Shown here: positions 25,308 through 33,416 of the stretch, piece by piece
Position numbering within the stretch: position 1 is the first letter of the stretch
Layout: every line of letters begins with the position of its first letter
Assembly (NCBI RefSeq): GCF_039524015.1
Contig: NZ_BAAAGF010000004.1
Coordinates: 310,001 to 374,000 of the forward strand
Source: Gaetbulibacter_B jejuensis
GTDB taxonomy: Bacteria; Bacteroidota; Bacteroidia; Flavobacteriales; Flavobacteriaceae
Reading direction: 5' to 3'
Length of the DNA stretch: 64,000 bases
Notes under the pieces: generated by a model
The model's input: the letters and a program-made list of their open reading frames with translations, nothing else
What the model was told of the DNA's origin: nothing
Database searches by the model: none
Translations under genes and position numbers: made by a program

Positions 25308-25871
25308 CTAGTTTTTTATCTTTTTTAAAATATGTCTAGCTCTTGCTTTAAAACCAGAACTCTGCATTTGAAAATCACGTTCTAAAATAAGCGCCAACTC
25401 AGGATGTATCCAATTATAATCAGTTCCTAATAAAAATAAGGTATTCATAGCATAGGCTTTTGGTGCAATTTTTTCGTCATTTATCATATAATCAAAACAC
25501 ACTTCAATAATTCGTTCTTTATATTCGGGAGTTAAAGCTGCTTTAATTTTAGTTTCATGCTTAGAGTAGTAAGCTTTTGTTAAGTATTCACAAATTTTAG
25601 CTACAGGTCTTACTGCTGGGTCAAGATGTACTTTGTGCATATTTTTGGTAAACGCATCAAGATGAGGTATTATGGCTTCTAGTTGCTCGCCACACATAAA
25701 TTCTAAAACCCAAGCTGCACGACAGGAAACTTTATCGTCTACCATAAATAAAATATCTAATAACTTAGGAATCAAATTAGGGTTGTCAATCACCAAATTA
25801 GCATACTTCAAACGCTTTTCGCGAGAGTGATTAACATAATTTAACTCGTTGTATAGGTGTTCTGTAGTCAA
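25308..25871 (-). CDS. HEAT-like helical protein of unknown function
   Basis: 187 residues, nearly all predicted helix. Repeated pairs such as LIPKLLDILFMVDDKVSCRAAWVLEFM and YAMNTLFLLGTDYN suggest HEAT/ARM-type repeats. No signal peptide, so cytoplasmic. Homologues beside purB in Flavobacteriaceae are often mislabelled as adenylosuccinate lyase; it has none of the lyase motifs. It is on the same strand as purB with a 77-bp gap. A scaffold role is plausible but unproven. Confidence 0.72.
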   Translation of the reverse strand: MTTEHLYNELNYVNHSREKRLKYANLVIDNPNLIPKLLDILFMVDDKVSCRAAWVLEFMCGEQLEAIIPHLDAFTKNMHKVHLDPAVRPVAKICEYLTKAYYSKHETKIKAALTPEYKERIIEVCFDYMINDEKIAPKAYAMNTLFLLGTDYNWIHPELALILERDFQMQSSGFKARARHILKKIKN

Positions 25872-25908
25872 GTTTTTGTTATTTTTAAGTTTCTAAATTA
25901 AACTAAAA

Positions 25909-26376
25909 ATGAAAATACTTAAAAAACTTCTGTTAGTTTTATTGCTGATTTTTGTTGTAGCACAATTTTTTGGTCCAGAAAAAAATGAAGGCGATTTAGT
26001 ATCCTTAAATGCTTTTTATGAAGAAACCAACCCTTCTGATAATGTGAAGTTGATATTAAAAGAAGCGTGTTTGGATTGCCACAGTAATGTAACTCGTTAT
26101 CCTTGGTATAGTAAAATTACACCTGTTAATTATTGGATGGCAGAGCATGTTAACAATGGTAAAAGACACTTTAATGTTTCAAATTGGGATACCCTTTCCG
26201 TTAAACGAAAAGACCATAAATTTGAAGAGCTTATTGAAATGGTTGAGGACAAAGAAATGCCTTTAGAATCTTATACTTGGGGACATCCTGAAGCTAAATT
26301 AACTGACACGCAAATTAAAGATTTAATAGGTTGGGCTAAACAAGTAAGACAAAGTTATGCCGTTGAATCTCATTAA
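25909..26376 (+). CDS. Membrane-anchored haem-binding (cytochrome c-like) protein
   Basis: 155 residues. An N-terminal membrane anchor (about residues 6-22) precedes a periplasmic domain with one c-type haem site, CLDCH (Cys54, Cys57, His58). The following WYSKITPVNYWMAEHVNNGKRHFN and the KEMPLESY motif match the Haem_bd domain (PF14376), in which the Met is a candidate second axial ligand. It probably takes part in periplasmic electron transfer. It is followed 17 bp later by a glycosyltransferase gene with no obvious functional link. Confidence 0.87.
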   Translation: MKILKKLLLVLLLIFVVAQFFGPEKNEGDLVSLNAFYEETNPSDNVKLILKEACLDCHSNVTRYPWYSKITPVNYWMAEHVNNGKRHFNVSNWDTLSVKRKDHKFEELIEMVEDKEMPLESYTWGHPEAKLTDTQIKDLIGWAKQVRQSYAVESH

Positions 26377-26393
26377 AAATGATTTGAGATAGT

Positions 26394-27626
26394 ATGAAAG
26401 TATTAATAATTGGGTTTGTATGGCCTGAACCCAAAAGTTCTGCAGCTGGAAGCAGAATGATGCAACTTATTCAAATTTTTTTAGCTGAAAATTATACAGT
26501 CACTTTTGCGACATCAACATCAAAAACTGAAAACGCATTTAATTTAAAAAGCTTAGGAATAGACGAGCGCACTATTGAATTGAATAGCTCAACGTTTGAT
26601 GATTTTATTTCTCAGTTACAGCCTGATATAGTGTTGTTTGATAGGTTTTTAACCGAAGAACAGTTTGGTTGGCGAGTTGCACAACAATGCCCAAAGGCAA
26701 TACGAATTTTAGATACCGAAGATGTACACGGTTTGCGTAAAGGACGTGAATTAGCTTTAAAAGACAATACACCATTTAATGTTGAATATTTACATAACGA
26801 TACCTCAAAACGTGAAATAGCTAGTATTTATCGTTGTGATGTAAGTTTGATAATTTCTGAAGCTGAAATGGAACTCTTAACCCAAGAGTTTGGTGTTCCT
26901 ACTGAGTTGTTACATTACATGCCTTTTTTGATAGAGCCTATTGCTGAGGAAAGCAAACAAAAATTACCAGCGTTTGAAGACCGAAATCACTTTATAACCA
27001 TTGGTAATTTTTTACATCCACCAAATTTAGATTCGGTAAAGTTTTTATACCAATCTATTTGGTCGAAAATTAAAACTAAACTTCCAAAAGCTGAAATGCA
27101 CATTTATGGAGCCTATCAAAATAACAAAGCGCAACAGTTTAAAACCAATGATAAGGGATTTGTAATTAAAGGCTTTGCCGAAGATGTAAATGATGTTATG
27201 CAACAAGCAAAAGTGTGTTTGTCACCTTTGCGGTTTGGAGCAGGATTGAAAGGCAAGTTTTTTGATGCTATGCTTAACGGTACACCTTTTGTAACCACAT
27301 CAATAGGAGCTGAAGGTATTTTAGAATCTAGTTATATGAATACCCTTAATTCAGAAGATGTAGATGCTATAGTAGAGTATGCAATTAGGATGTATAGTGA
27401 TAAAGCAATTTGGCAAGAGCAGCAAAATTTAGGTTTTAATGTACTCAAAAAGCGGTTCGATAAGCAATATCATATTGAAACATTTAAGAAGAAACTTCAG
27501 TATGTAATTGAACACTTAAAAGAGTGTCGTCAAAATAATTTCACTGGTCAAATGCTCATGCACCATACTTTACAAAGCACAAAGTATATGAGTAAATGGA
27601 TTGAAGAAAAAAACAAAAAAGACTAA
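26394..27626 (+). CDS. GT4-like glycosyltransferase
   Basis: 410 residues. The protein begins with a Rossmann-type strand (KVLIIGFVWPEP) and has a C-terminal GT-B half with ITIGNFLHPPNLDSVKFL, MHIYGAY and a donor-binding stretch SPLRFGAGLKGKFFDAMLNGTPFVTT, which matches family 4 glycosyltransferases (Glu of the EX7E motif appears replaced). Cytoplasmic and probably involved in polysaccharide or glycan building. The sugar donor and acceptor cannot be told from the sequence. Confidence 0.8.
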   Translation: MKVLIIGFVWPEPKSSAAGSRMMQLIQIFLAENYTVTFATSTSKTENAFNLKSLGIDERTIELNSSTFDDFISQLQPDIVLFDRFLTEEQFGWRVAQQCPKAIRILDTEDVHGLRKGRELALKDNTPFNVEYLHNDTSKREIASIYRCDVSLIISEAEMELLTQEFGVPTELLHYMPFLIEPIAEESKQKLPAFEDRNHFITIGNFLHPPNLDSVKFLYQSIWSKIKTKLPKAEMHIYGAYQNNKAQQFKTNDKGFVIKGFAEDVNDVMQQAKVCLSPLRFGAGLKGKFFDAMLNGTPFVTTSIGAEGILESSYMNTLNSEDVDAIVEYAIRMYSDKAIWQEQQNLGFNVLKKRFDKQYHIETFKKKLQYVIEHLKECRQNNFTGQMLMHHTLQSTKYMSKWIEEKNKKD

Positions 27627-27731
27627 AACTAATTGAATTTAGAGGAGTTTTTCAGATTATTATACTAAAATATCACTAAAAGAGATATGTTTTCCTACAT
27701 TTACAAATCACAAACTTTCCATTGCTAACTA

Positions 27732-30218
27732 ATGTCTAAAAAAATTTCAGTTCTAATCATTTTTTGTGTTCAAGCTATTTTAACATATGGTCAAGCCAAT
27801 GTTCCACCAACAATTGTAGCTGATGGTAACCAAATGTATTGTCCGTTGAGCCAAATAAATGTGGTCACAAATTTTGACATTATCGATCCTGATGATACAG
27901 AAATTGAAGCTGTTTACATACAAATATCTACAGGTTATGATGTAGGTAATGACCTATTATCTTTAACAGGAACACATCCAAACATTGTAACCAATTGGGA
28001 TGCTAATCAAGGTAAATTGACATTAAGTGGAGTAGGAGGAGTAAATGTAAGTTATACTGATCTTATTGCGGCTGTATTAGATGTGGTTTATGAAAGTGTA
28101 TCTGATACTGTGTCAGGTGAAAAGTACTTTTCGTTCACCATTGGTGATGCCAATTATTTACCCTCTACAGGTCACTATTATCAATATGTAGCCGATTTAG
28201 GAATTACCTGGACTGATGCAAGACAAGCTGCTGAAAATAGCACCTATTTTGGTTTGCAAGGGTATTTGGCTACAATCACATCTACAGAAGAAGCTCAATT
28301 AACTGGTGAACAGGCTGCTGGAGCAGGATGGATAGGAGGAACAGATTTTGAAACCGAAGGTGTTTGGAAATGGGCAACAGGACCAGAAGAAGGAACTGTA
28401 TTTTGGAATGGAGGGATAAATGGTTCAACACCAAATTTTGCTTTTTGGAATACGAACGAACCAAATAATCAAGGAAATGAAGATTATGCGCATGTAACAG
28501 CGCCTAATGTGGGTATTGCAGGTTCGTGGAATGATTTACCAAATGGAGGTAGTGATGGTGATTATGAGCCTAAAGGTTATATCGTAGAATATGGTGGAAT
28601 GCCTGGAGACCCAATGCTTGATATTTCAGCAAGTACAATGATTACTATTCCAGAAATTGTAAGCACTACTGATGATTCTAATTGTGGTTCAGGAACAGTT
28701 ACGTTAGAAGCTACAGCATCATCAGGGGCAGTAATTTGGTTTGATGCTGATACAGGAGCTCAGTTATCAGTTGGAGATACTTTTGAGACTCCAGTTTTAA
28801 ATGAAACAACAACTTATTTAGCAATGGCTTCTGTAGATGGATGTTTAGAAGGGAATAAAGTACCTGTTGTAGCAACTATTTATAGTTTGCCTACTGTACA
28901 AAGTCCAGTAACATTAAAAAATTGTGATGAAGATGGTGTTATTGATGGGTTTACAGATTTTAACTTAAACGAACTTGATGACTTAGTGACCAACAATAAT
29001 AGTTCAGGTTTTGATATTACCTATCACTTGACGCAAAACGATGCTGAGTTTAACATCAATCAACAAGCTGCTTTTCCGTTTAATAATGCACAATCTGCAA
29101 CAGTCTACGTTCGTATTGAAGGAGGTAATGGTTGTTATGAAGTAGCAGCTGCCAATTTAGAAGTGTCTACAACGTCTTTTCAAGATGGGTTTTTGCATAC
29201 AATTGAGCAATGTGATGATGATGTAGCAGATGGGTTTATTTCATTTAATTTATCTGAAGCATCTCAAGTTTTTCTAGATCAGTTTCCTTCAGGACAAAAT
29301 TTAAGTGTGCATTACTACAGTAGTTTAAATGACGCTCAACTAGAGCAAAATGAAATACTTCCACAAACTAATTATACAAATCAAACAGCATTTTCAGAAA
29401 CCATATATGTAAGAGTTGAAAGCGATGATAATGGAGATTGTTTTGGTATTGGACCACATTTAAGATTGATTGTACATCCTATTCCTGAGTTTGAAATTGA
29501 AGGAGAAACAGTGTATTGTTCTAATGGAGATCCAGTAGTATTAGAAATTGTGAATCCAAATGGGAATTATCAATATGAATGGACTGACCAAAGCGGAACA
29601 GTAATAAGCAACTTAACTTCAGTTGAGGTGACTTCAGGAGGAGTGTATTCAGCAACAGCTAGTTCAGGATTTAACTGTAGCTCACCTCCTGTTACATTTT
29701 TGGTTTTAGAATCTTCAGTGGCTGATTTAGATATGGATGATATTACAATTACTGATTTTACAAGTAACAATACAATTACTATCGATCCTTCAGGATTAGG
29801 TGTTGGAGATTATGAATATGGGTTAAACACTAGTGTATATTATCAAGATGAACCTTATTTCGACCAAGTTGCTCCAGGTGAACATATTTTATTTGTTAGA
29901 GATAAAAATGGCTGTGGAGTAGCCGCTTTAGAAATTTATGTTTTAGGGTTTCCTAAGTTTTTTAGTCCTAACGACGATTTATATAACCAAACCTGGAATA
30001 TAAAAGGGTTTAGTGAAAGTTACAGCTCACGTTCTTTAGTACATATTTTTGACCGCTATGGAAAGCATATTACAAGTATAAAACCAAGTGGAATAGGTTG
30101 GGACGGAACTTTTAAAGGTAAACAATTACCAAAAACCGATTATTGGTTTATCGCAGAAATGATAAAACTTAATGGTGAGGTTAGAACCTTGAAGGGACAT
30201 TTTAGCTTACTTCGATAA
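27732..30218 (+). CDS. C-type lectin domain protein with T9SS type B sorting domain
   Basis: 828 residues. A signal peptide (about 1-21) precedes an N-terminal beta domain (about 25-135). A C-type lectin-like domain follows at about 140-292: YYQYVADLGITWTDARQAAE, WIGGTDFETEGVWKW, and the calcium/sugar motifs EPN and WND, which in animal lectins favour mannose-type sugars. Several beta-sandwich repeats then lead to a gliding-motility-type C-terminal domain (PKFFSPNDDLYNQTWNIKGF, about 735-828), i.e. T9SS type B sorting. It is expected on the cell surface or secreted, perhaps for adhesion to glycans. Its 3' end overlaps the opposite sirtuin gene by 12 bp. Confidence 0.88.
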   Translation: MSKKISVLIIFCVQAILTYGQANVPPTIVADGNQMYCPLSQINVVTNFDIIDPDDTEIEAVYIQISTGYDVGNDLLSLTGTHPNIVTNWDANQGKLTLSGVGGVNVSYTDLIAAVLDVVYESVSDTVSGEKYFSFTIGDANYLPSTGHYYQYVADLGITWTDARQAAENSTYFGLQGYLATITSTEEAQLTGEQAAGAGWIGGTDFETEGVWKWATGPEEGTVFWNGGINGSTPNFAFWNTNEPNNQGNEDYAHVTAPNVGIAGSWNDLPNGGSDGDYEPKGYIVEYGGMPGDPMLDISASTMITIPEIVSTTDDSNCGSGTVTLEATASSGAVIWFDADTGAQLSVGDTFETPVLNETTTYLAMASVDGCLEGNKVPVVATIYSLPTVQSPVTLKNCDEDGVIDGFTDFNLNELDDLVTNNNSSGFDITYHLTQNDAEFNINQQAAFPFNNAQSATVYVRIEGGNGCYEVAAANLEVSTTSFQDGFLHTIEQCDDDVADGFISFNLSEASQVFLDQFPSGQNLSVHYYSSLNDAQLEQNEILPQTNYTNQTAFSETIYVRVESDDNGDCFGIGPHLRLIVHPIPEFEIEGETVYCSNGDPVVLEIVNPNGNYQYEWTDQSGTVISNLTSVEVTSGGVYSATASSGFNCSSPPVTFLVLESSVADLDMDDITITDFTSNNTITIDPSGLGVGDYEYGLNTSVYYQDEPYFDQVAPGEHILFVRDKNGCGVAALEIYVLGFPKFFSPNDDLYNQTWNIKGFSESYSSRSLVHIFDRYGKHITSIKPSGIGWDGTFKGKQLPKTDYWFIAEMIKLNGEVRTLKGHFSLLR

Positions 30219-30884
30219 TAATTCAATCCATTTTTTAATACCTGTTGTAGCTGGTTCTGAAATGACAGTAACTTGTTTTGAAGAATCTAAATTTGGTTTT
30301 GGATCAATATAGTATGTAGGTGTATTAGGTGTTACGTAATGCATTAAGCTTGCTGCAGGATATACTTGCATTGAAGTACCGATAATTAATAAAATATCAG
30401 CAGTTTCACAAATAGCAATTGCTTTTTCAATCATCGGAACTGCTTCACCAAACCACACAATGTGAGGTCGCATTTGGTGTCCTTTGTTGCACAAATCTCC
30501 AAGGATAAGGTCTGTTTTCCACTCAACCACATCATTTTCATCAAAAGTGCTACGAGCTTTTAATAATTCACCATGTAAATGAACTACGGTTGAACTGCCT
30601 GCACGTTCGTGTAAATCGTCCACATTTTGTGTTATTATAGTCACTTTGTATTCAGATTCTAAATCTGCCAAAGCTTTATGAGCAGCATTGGGTTTTACTT
30701 CAAACAATTGTCTGCGTCTTTGGTTGTAGAACTCTAAAACCAGTTCCGGATTTGCCTCAAAGCCTTGTGGTGACGCAACTTCCATTACATCGTGTCCTTC
30801 CCATAAACCGTCGGCATCTCTAAAGGTTTTAATACCACTTTCGGCACTCATTCCTGCTCCTGTAAGTACAACTATATGCTTCAT
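30207..30884 (-). CDS. cobB: Sir2-family NAD-dependent protein deacylase
   Basis: 225 residues. NAD-binding motifs GAGMSAESGIKTFRDADGLW and TQNVDDLHERAG are present, with catalytic His104 in HLHGEL. Tyr53 and Arg56 (FYNQRRR) correspond to the Tyr-x-x-Arg pair that binds succinyl or malonyl groups in SIRT5/CobB, so desuccinylase or demalonylase activity is likely. Only one Cys remains in the zinc region, so the structural Zn tetrad is absent. It removes acyl groups from lysines using NAD. Confidence 0.9.
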   Translation of the reverse strand: MKHIVVLTGAGMSAESGIKTFRDADGLWEGHDVMEVASPQGFEANPELVLEFYNQRRRQLFEVKPNAAHKALADLESEYKVTIITQNVDDLHERAGSSTVVHLHGELLKARSTFDENDVVEWKTDLILGDLCNKGHQMRPHIVWFGEAVPMIEKAIAICETADILLIIGTSMQVYPAASLMHYVTPNTPTYYIDPKPNLDSSKQVTVISEPATTGIKKWIELLSK

Positions 30885-30908
30885 AGCTGCAAATTACTAT
30901 TTTAAAAT

Positions 30909-30916
30909 TATATTTG
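30909..30916 (+). promoter_or_regulatory. -7 box of trmH, abutting the start codon
   Basis: TATATTTG ends only 5 bp before the trmH ATG at 30922, so the expected transcript start coincides with the start codon. This suggests a leaderless mRNA. Confidence 0.55.
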
Positions 30917-30921
30917 AACTT

Positions 30922-31578
30922 ATGATTGATATTAAACTTTTAGACTATTTAGAGTCCTACTTAACCGAAAACCGAAGAACACGTTTTAATAAAGTACTGT
31001 CACAGCGAACTAAACATTTTACGGTTGCAACTGAAGATGTGTATCAACTTCACAACACAAGTGCAGTTATACGAAGTTGCGATGTGTTTGGGATACAAGA
31101 AGTAAACATTGTTGAGGAAATTAACTCTAAACGAATAGATAGAGAAATTGCTATGGGAGCGCAAAAATGGGTAGATTTAAACCGATTCCATACAGTGAAA
31201 GATTGTATTAAAGATTTGAAATCTAAAGGCTATCAAATTGTGGCGACCACACCACATACTAACGATTGCTTACTGCATGAGTTTGATGTTACTAAAAAAT
31301 CATGCTTTTTCTTCGGAAGGGAAACCGAAGGGTTATCGCAAGAAGTAATAGACAATGCAGACTGCTACTTAAAAATTCCAATGAGTGGTTTTACTGAAAG
31401 TTTAAACATTTCAGTGTCAGCAGCAATTATCCTTCAGCATGTTACTACAAAGTTAAAACAGACAGAAATTAATTGGCAATTAACAGAAACTGAAAGGCTC
31501 GAAAAACGTTTGGACTGGATTAAGAAAACTATAAAAAGCTACGATAAGATTGTAGAAAGGTATTACTCAAAGCAATAA
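30922..31578 (+). CDS. trmH: tRNA (guanosine-2'-O)-methyltransferase, SpoU family
   Basis: 218 residues. The SPOUT/SpoU motifs are in order: an N-terminal ENRRTRFNKVLSQRTKHFTVATEDVYQLHNTSAVIRSCD, motif 2 FFFGRETEGLS, and motif 3 IPMSGFTESLNISVSAAIIL. It methylates the 2'-OH of G18 in tRNA using SAM. Length matches TrmH of E. coli (229). Start at 30922 is supported by the N-terminal match. A promoter box directly before the ATG implies a leaderless transcript. Confidence 0.92.
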   Translation: MIDIKLLDYLESYLTENRRTRFNKVLSQRTKHFTVATEDVYQLHNTSAVIRSCDVFGIQEVNIVEEINSKRIDREIAMGAQKWVDLNRFHTVKDCIKDLKSKGYQIVATTPHTNDCLLHEFDVTKKSCFFFGRETEGLSQEVIDNADCYLKIPMSGFTESLNISVSAAIILQHVTTKLKQTEINWQLTETERLEKRLDWIKKTIKSYDKIVERYYSKQ

Positions 31579-31616
31579 TTTTTGTAACTTTAAAAGAACT
31601 AACTAAACTAAAAAAG

Positions 31617-32150
31617 ATGATAATAGCACTTTACGTTATTCTAGGTATAATTGCCTTGATAATTATTTTAGCATTAATTGCACCAAAAGCTTATGATGTT
31701 AACCGAAGCATTCTTATAAATGCGCCAAAAGACGAAGTTTTTAAGTATTTGACCTTTATAAAAAACCAAAACGATTGGTCGCCTTGGAAAAAGAAGGACC
31801 CAAACATGAAACAAGAATTTATAGGAACTGATGGTGAGGTTGGTTTTATTTCTAAATGGGAAGGTAATAAAGATGTTGGAACAGGTGAGCAGGAGCTTAT
31901 CAGTATTCAAAAGGAAAATGACAAAATAGAAGTTCAGTTGCGTTTTTTTAAACCATGGAAATCACAATCTGTAGGCTATTACACAGTTGAAGAACTTAAT
32001 CCTAATGAAACTAAAGTAGTTTGGGGATTTCAAGGGAAAAACCCAATTCCGTTTAATGTGTTTATGCTGTTTTTCAATTTTGAAAAGGCAGTAGGAAAGG
32101 ATTTTGATGAAGGCTTAATAAGTCTAAAACACATATTAGAAAGTAAATAG
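31617..32150 (+). CDS. SRPBCC-family protein with N-terminal membrane anchor
   Basis: 177 residues. A membrane segment (about residues 3-22) is followed by an SRPBCC (START-like) fold: DVNRSILINAPKDEVFKYLTFIKNQNDWSPW is typical of the polyketide-cyclase/AHSA1-like subgroup. Family members bind hydrophobic ligands in a deep pocket. Neither ligand nor process is known here. It precedes a VOC-family gene by 7 bp, so the two are probably co-transcribed. Confidence 0.85.
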   Translation: MIIALYVILGIIALIIILALIAPKAYDVNRSILINAPKDEVFKYLTFIKNQNDWSPWKKKDPNMKQEFIGTDGEVGFISKWEGNKDVGTGEQELISIQKENDKIEVQLRFFKPWKSQSVGYYTVEELNPNETKVVWGFQGKNPIPFNVFMLFFNFEKAVGKDFDEGLISLKHILESK

Positions 32151-32157
32151 TTTTGGT

Positions 32158-32532
32158 ATGAAACATAATATGGTAGGTTGGTTCGAAATTCCAGTAAATG
32201 ATATGGATAGAGCCAAAGCGTTTTATGAAGCTGTTTTCAAGGTTGATATTCAAATTGTTGATTTTGGAGGTATGTTGATGGGGTGGTTTCCTTATGAAGA
32301 AGGAAAAGAAGGAGCAGCAGGTACTTTAATAAAACAAGATACATACATTCCTAGTCAAGAGGGAACGTTGGTTTATTTTATTTGTGAGGATGTACAAAAC
32401 GAACTCGACAGAATTGAAGCAGCTGGTGGAAAACTATATCAACCAAAAACCCAAATTTCTCCTGAACATGGTTTTATGGCAGCGTTTATTGATACTGAAG
32501 GCAACAGAGTTGCGCTACATTCAAGAAGATAA
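32158..32532 (+). CDS. VOC (glyoxalase/bleomycin resistance) family protein
   Basis: 124 residues, the length of a single vicinal-oxygen-chelate module pair. GWFEIPVNDMDRAKAFYEAVFK and YFICEDVQNELDRIEAAGGKL are characteristic, ending GFMAAFIDTEGNRVALHS with a possible metal-binding Glu. VOC proteins include glyoxalases, dioxygenases and resistance proteins; which one applies cannot be told. Co-transcribed with the SRPBCC gene upstream, 7 bp away. Confidence 0.88.
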   Translation: MKHNMVGWFEIPVNDMDRAKAFYEAVFKVDIQIVDFGGMLMGWFPYEEGKEGAAGTLIKQDTYIPSQEGTLVYFICEDVQNELDRIEAAGGKLYQPKTQISPEHGFMAAFIDTEGNRVALHSRR

Positions 32533-32540
32533 AAGTGGAA

Positions 32541-33329
32541 TTAAAACCTGCTAGGTCTGTTTCTGTTTAAGACCTTGTATTCTTCATAGCATTCGCTAAT
32601 AGCATCCAAGATTTGAAGGTCGTTTGCTGTTTCAATAAAATCTTTGGAATAATTACAATGGCTGACAATTTCGTCAAGATCGTGTTTGTCAACCTGTAGC
32701 AATACGGTTAGCATTTCTCTATCAAAACGACTAGCTAAGTTATTTCTAATTTCGTCATCTTCTTTCATTTGCCTTAACTTTCTAAGTTCTTTAGGCTTTT
32801 TTCCGAAGATATTGTATAAGAAATCAGCAGGATTAAAAATAGCACCTAACACCTTGTTTACAGCGTTAGGTGAATTATTTCCTGCTTCATAACCTTTATT
32901 TGGTAAACCTGAAATGCTATATCTATAATTGGTTTTTATAGGCATTTGTTTAATGTCAACTTCTAGATATCCAGTAAGTTGTAATTGATTAACTACAACC
33001 TCTTCAAGCGCTAATGCCAATTCGGTTAACTCAATTTGAGTGTCTCCAAATTTTATCCAGTCGTTAGTAACACGTACTTTAATAGACTTGTAACCTAAGT
33101 ATGACAAGTGTAGTGTGTCATTGGCTTCGGCTTTAATTTCAAAACGACCTTTGTCATCGGTTGAGGTACCAACAACTTGGTTGAGGTTAACAATATTTAC
33201 ACTTTCTAAAATACCACCAGTACTAGAACTTACAACAGTTCCTTTAACTGTAGTAGGGTCTTGCGAAAATCCTAGAGTTGTAAATAAAAAGAGTAAAATA
33301 GTGATATAATAATACCTCATAGCAATCAT
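32541..33329 (-). CDS. Carboxypeptidase-regulatory-like domain secreted protein
   Basis: 262 residues. A signal peptide (about 1-22, ending GFSQ) is followed by a CarboxypepD_reg-like beta-sandwich (about 25-105: VKGTVVSSSTGGILESVNIV, TSTDDKGRFEIKA, LHLSYLGYKSIKV), the domain that often starts SusC-like receptors in Bacteroidota. Here no TonB barrel follows; the C-terminal half is helical and of unknown fold. It may be a free-standing envelope adaptor. It converges on the VOC gene with an 8-bp gap. Confidence 0.83.
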   Translation of the reverse strand: MIAMRYYYITILLFLFTTLGFSQDPTTVKGTVVSSSTGGILESVNIVNLNQVVGTSTDDKGRFEIKAEANDTLHLSYLGYKSIKVRVTNDWIKFGDTQIELTELALALEEVVVNQLQLTGYLEVDIKQMPIKTNYRYSISGLPNKGYEAGNNSPNAVNKVLGAIFNPADFLYNIFGKKPKELRKLRQMKEDDEIRNNLASRFDREMLTVLLQVDKHDLDEIVSHCNYSKDFIETANDLQILDAISECYEEYKVLNRNRPSRF

Positions 33330-33416
33330 TTATGATATAAAAGTACTAAACAAAAAACATTTATAAGATTATACTTAAAAATTTTGACTAAAAATTAACA
33401 AGAAGGTTTAAAACCA

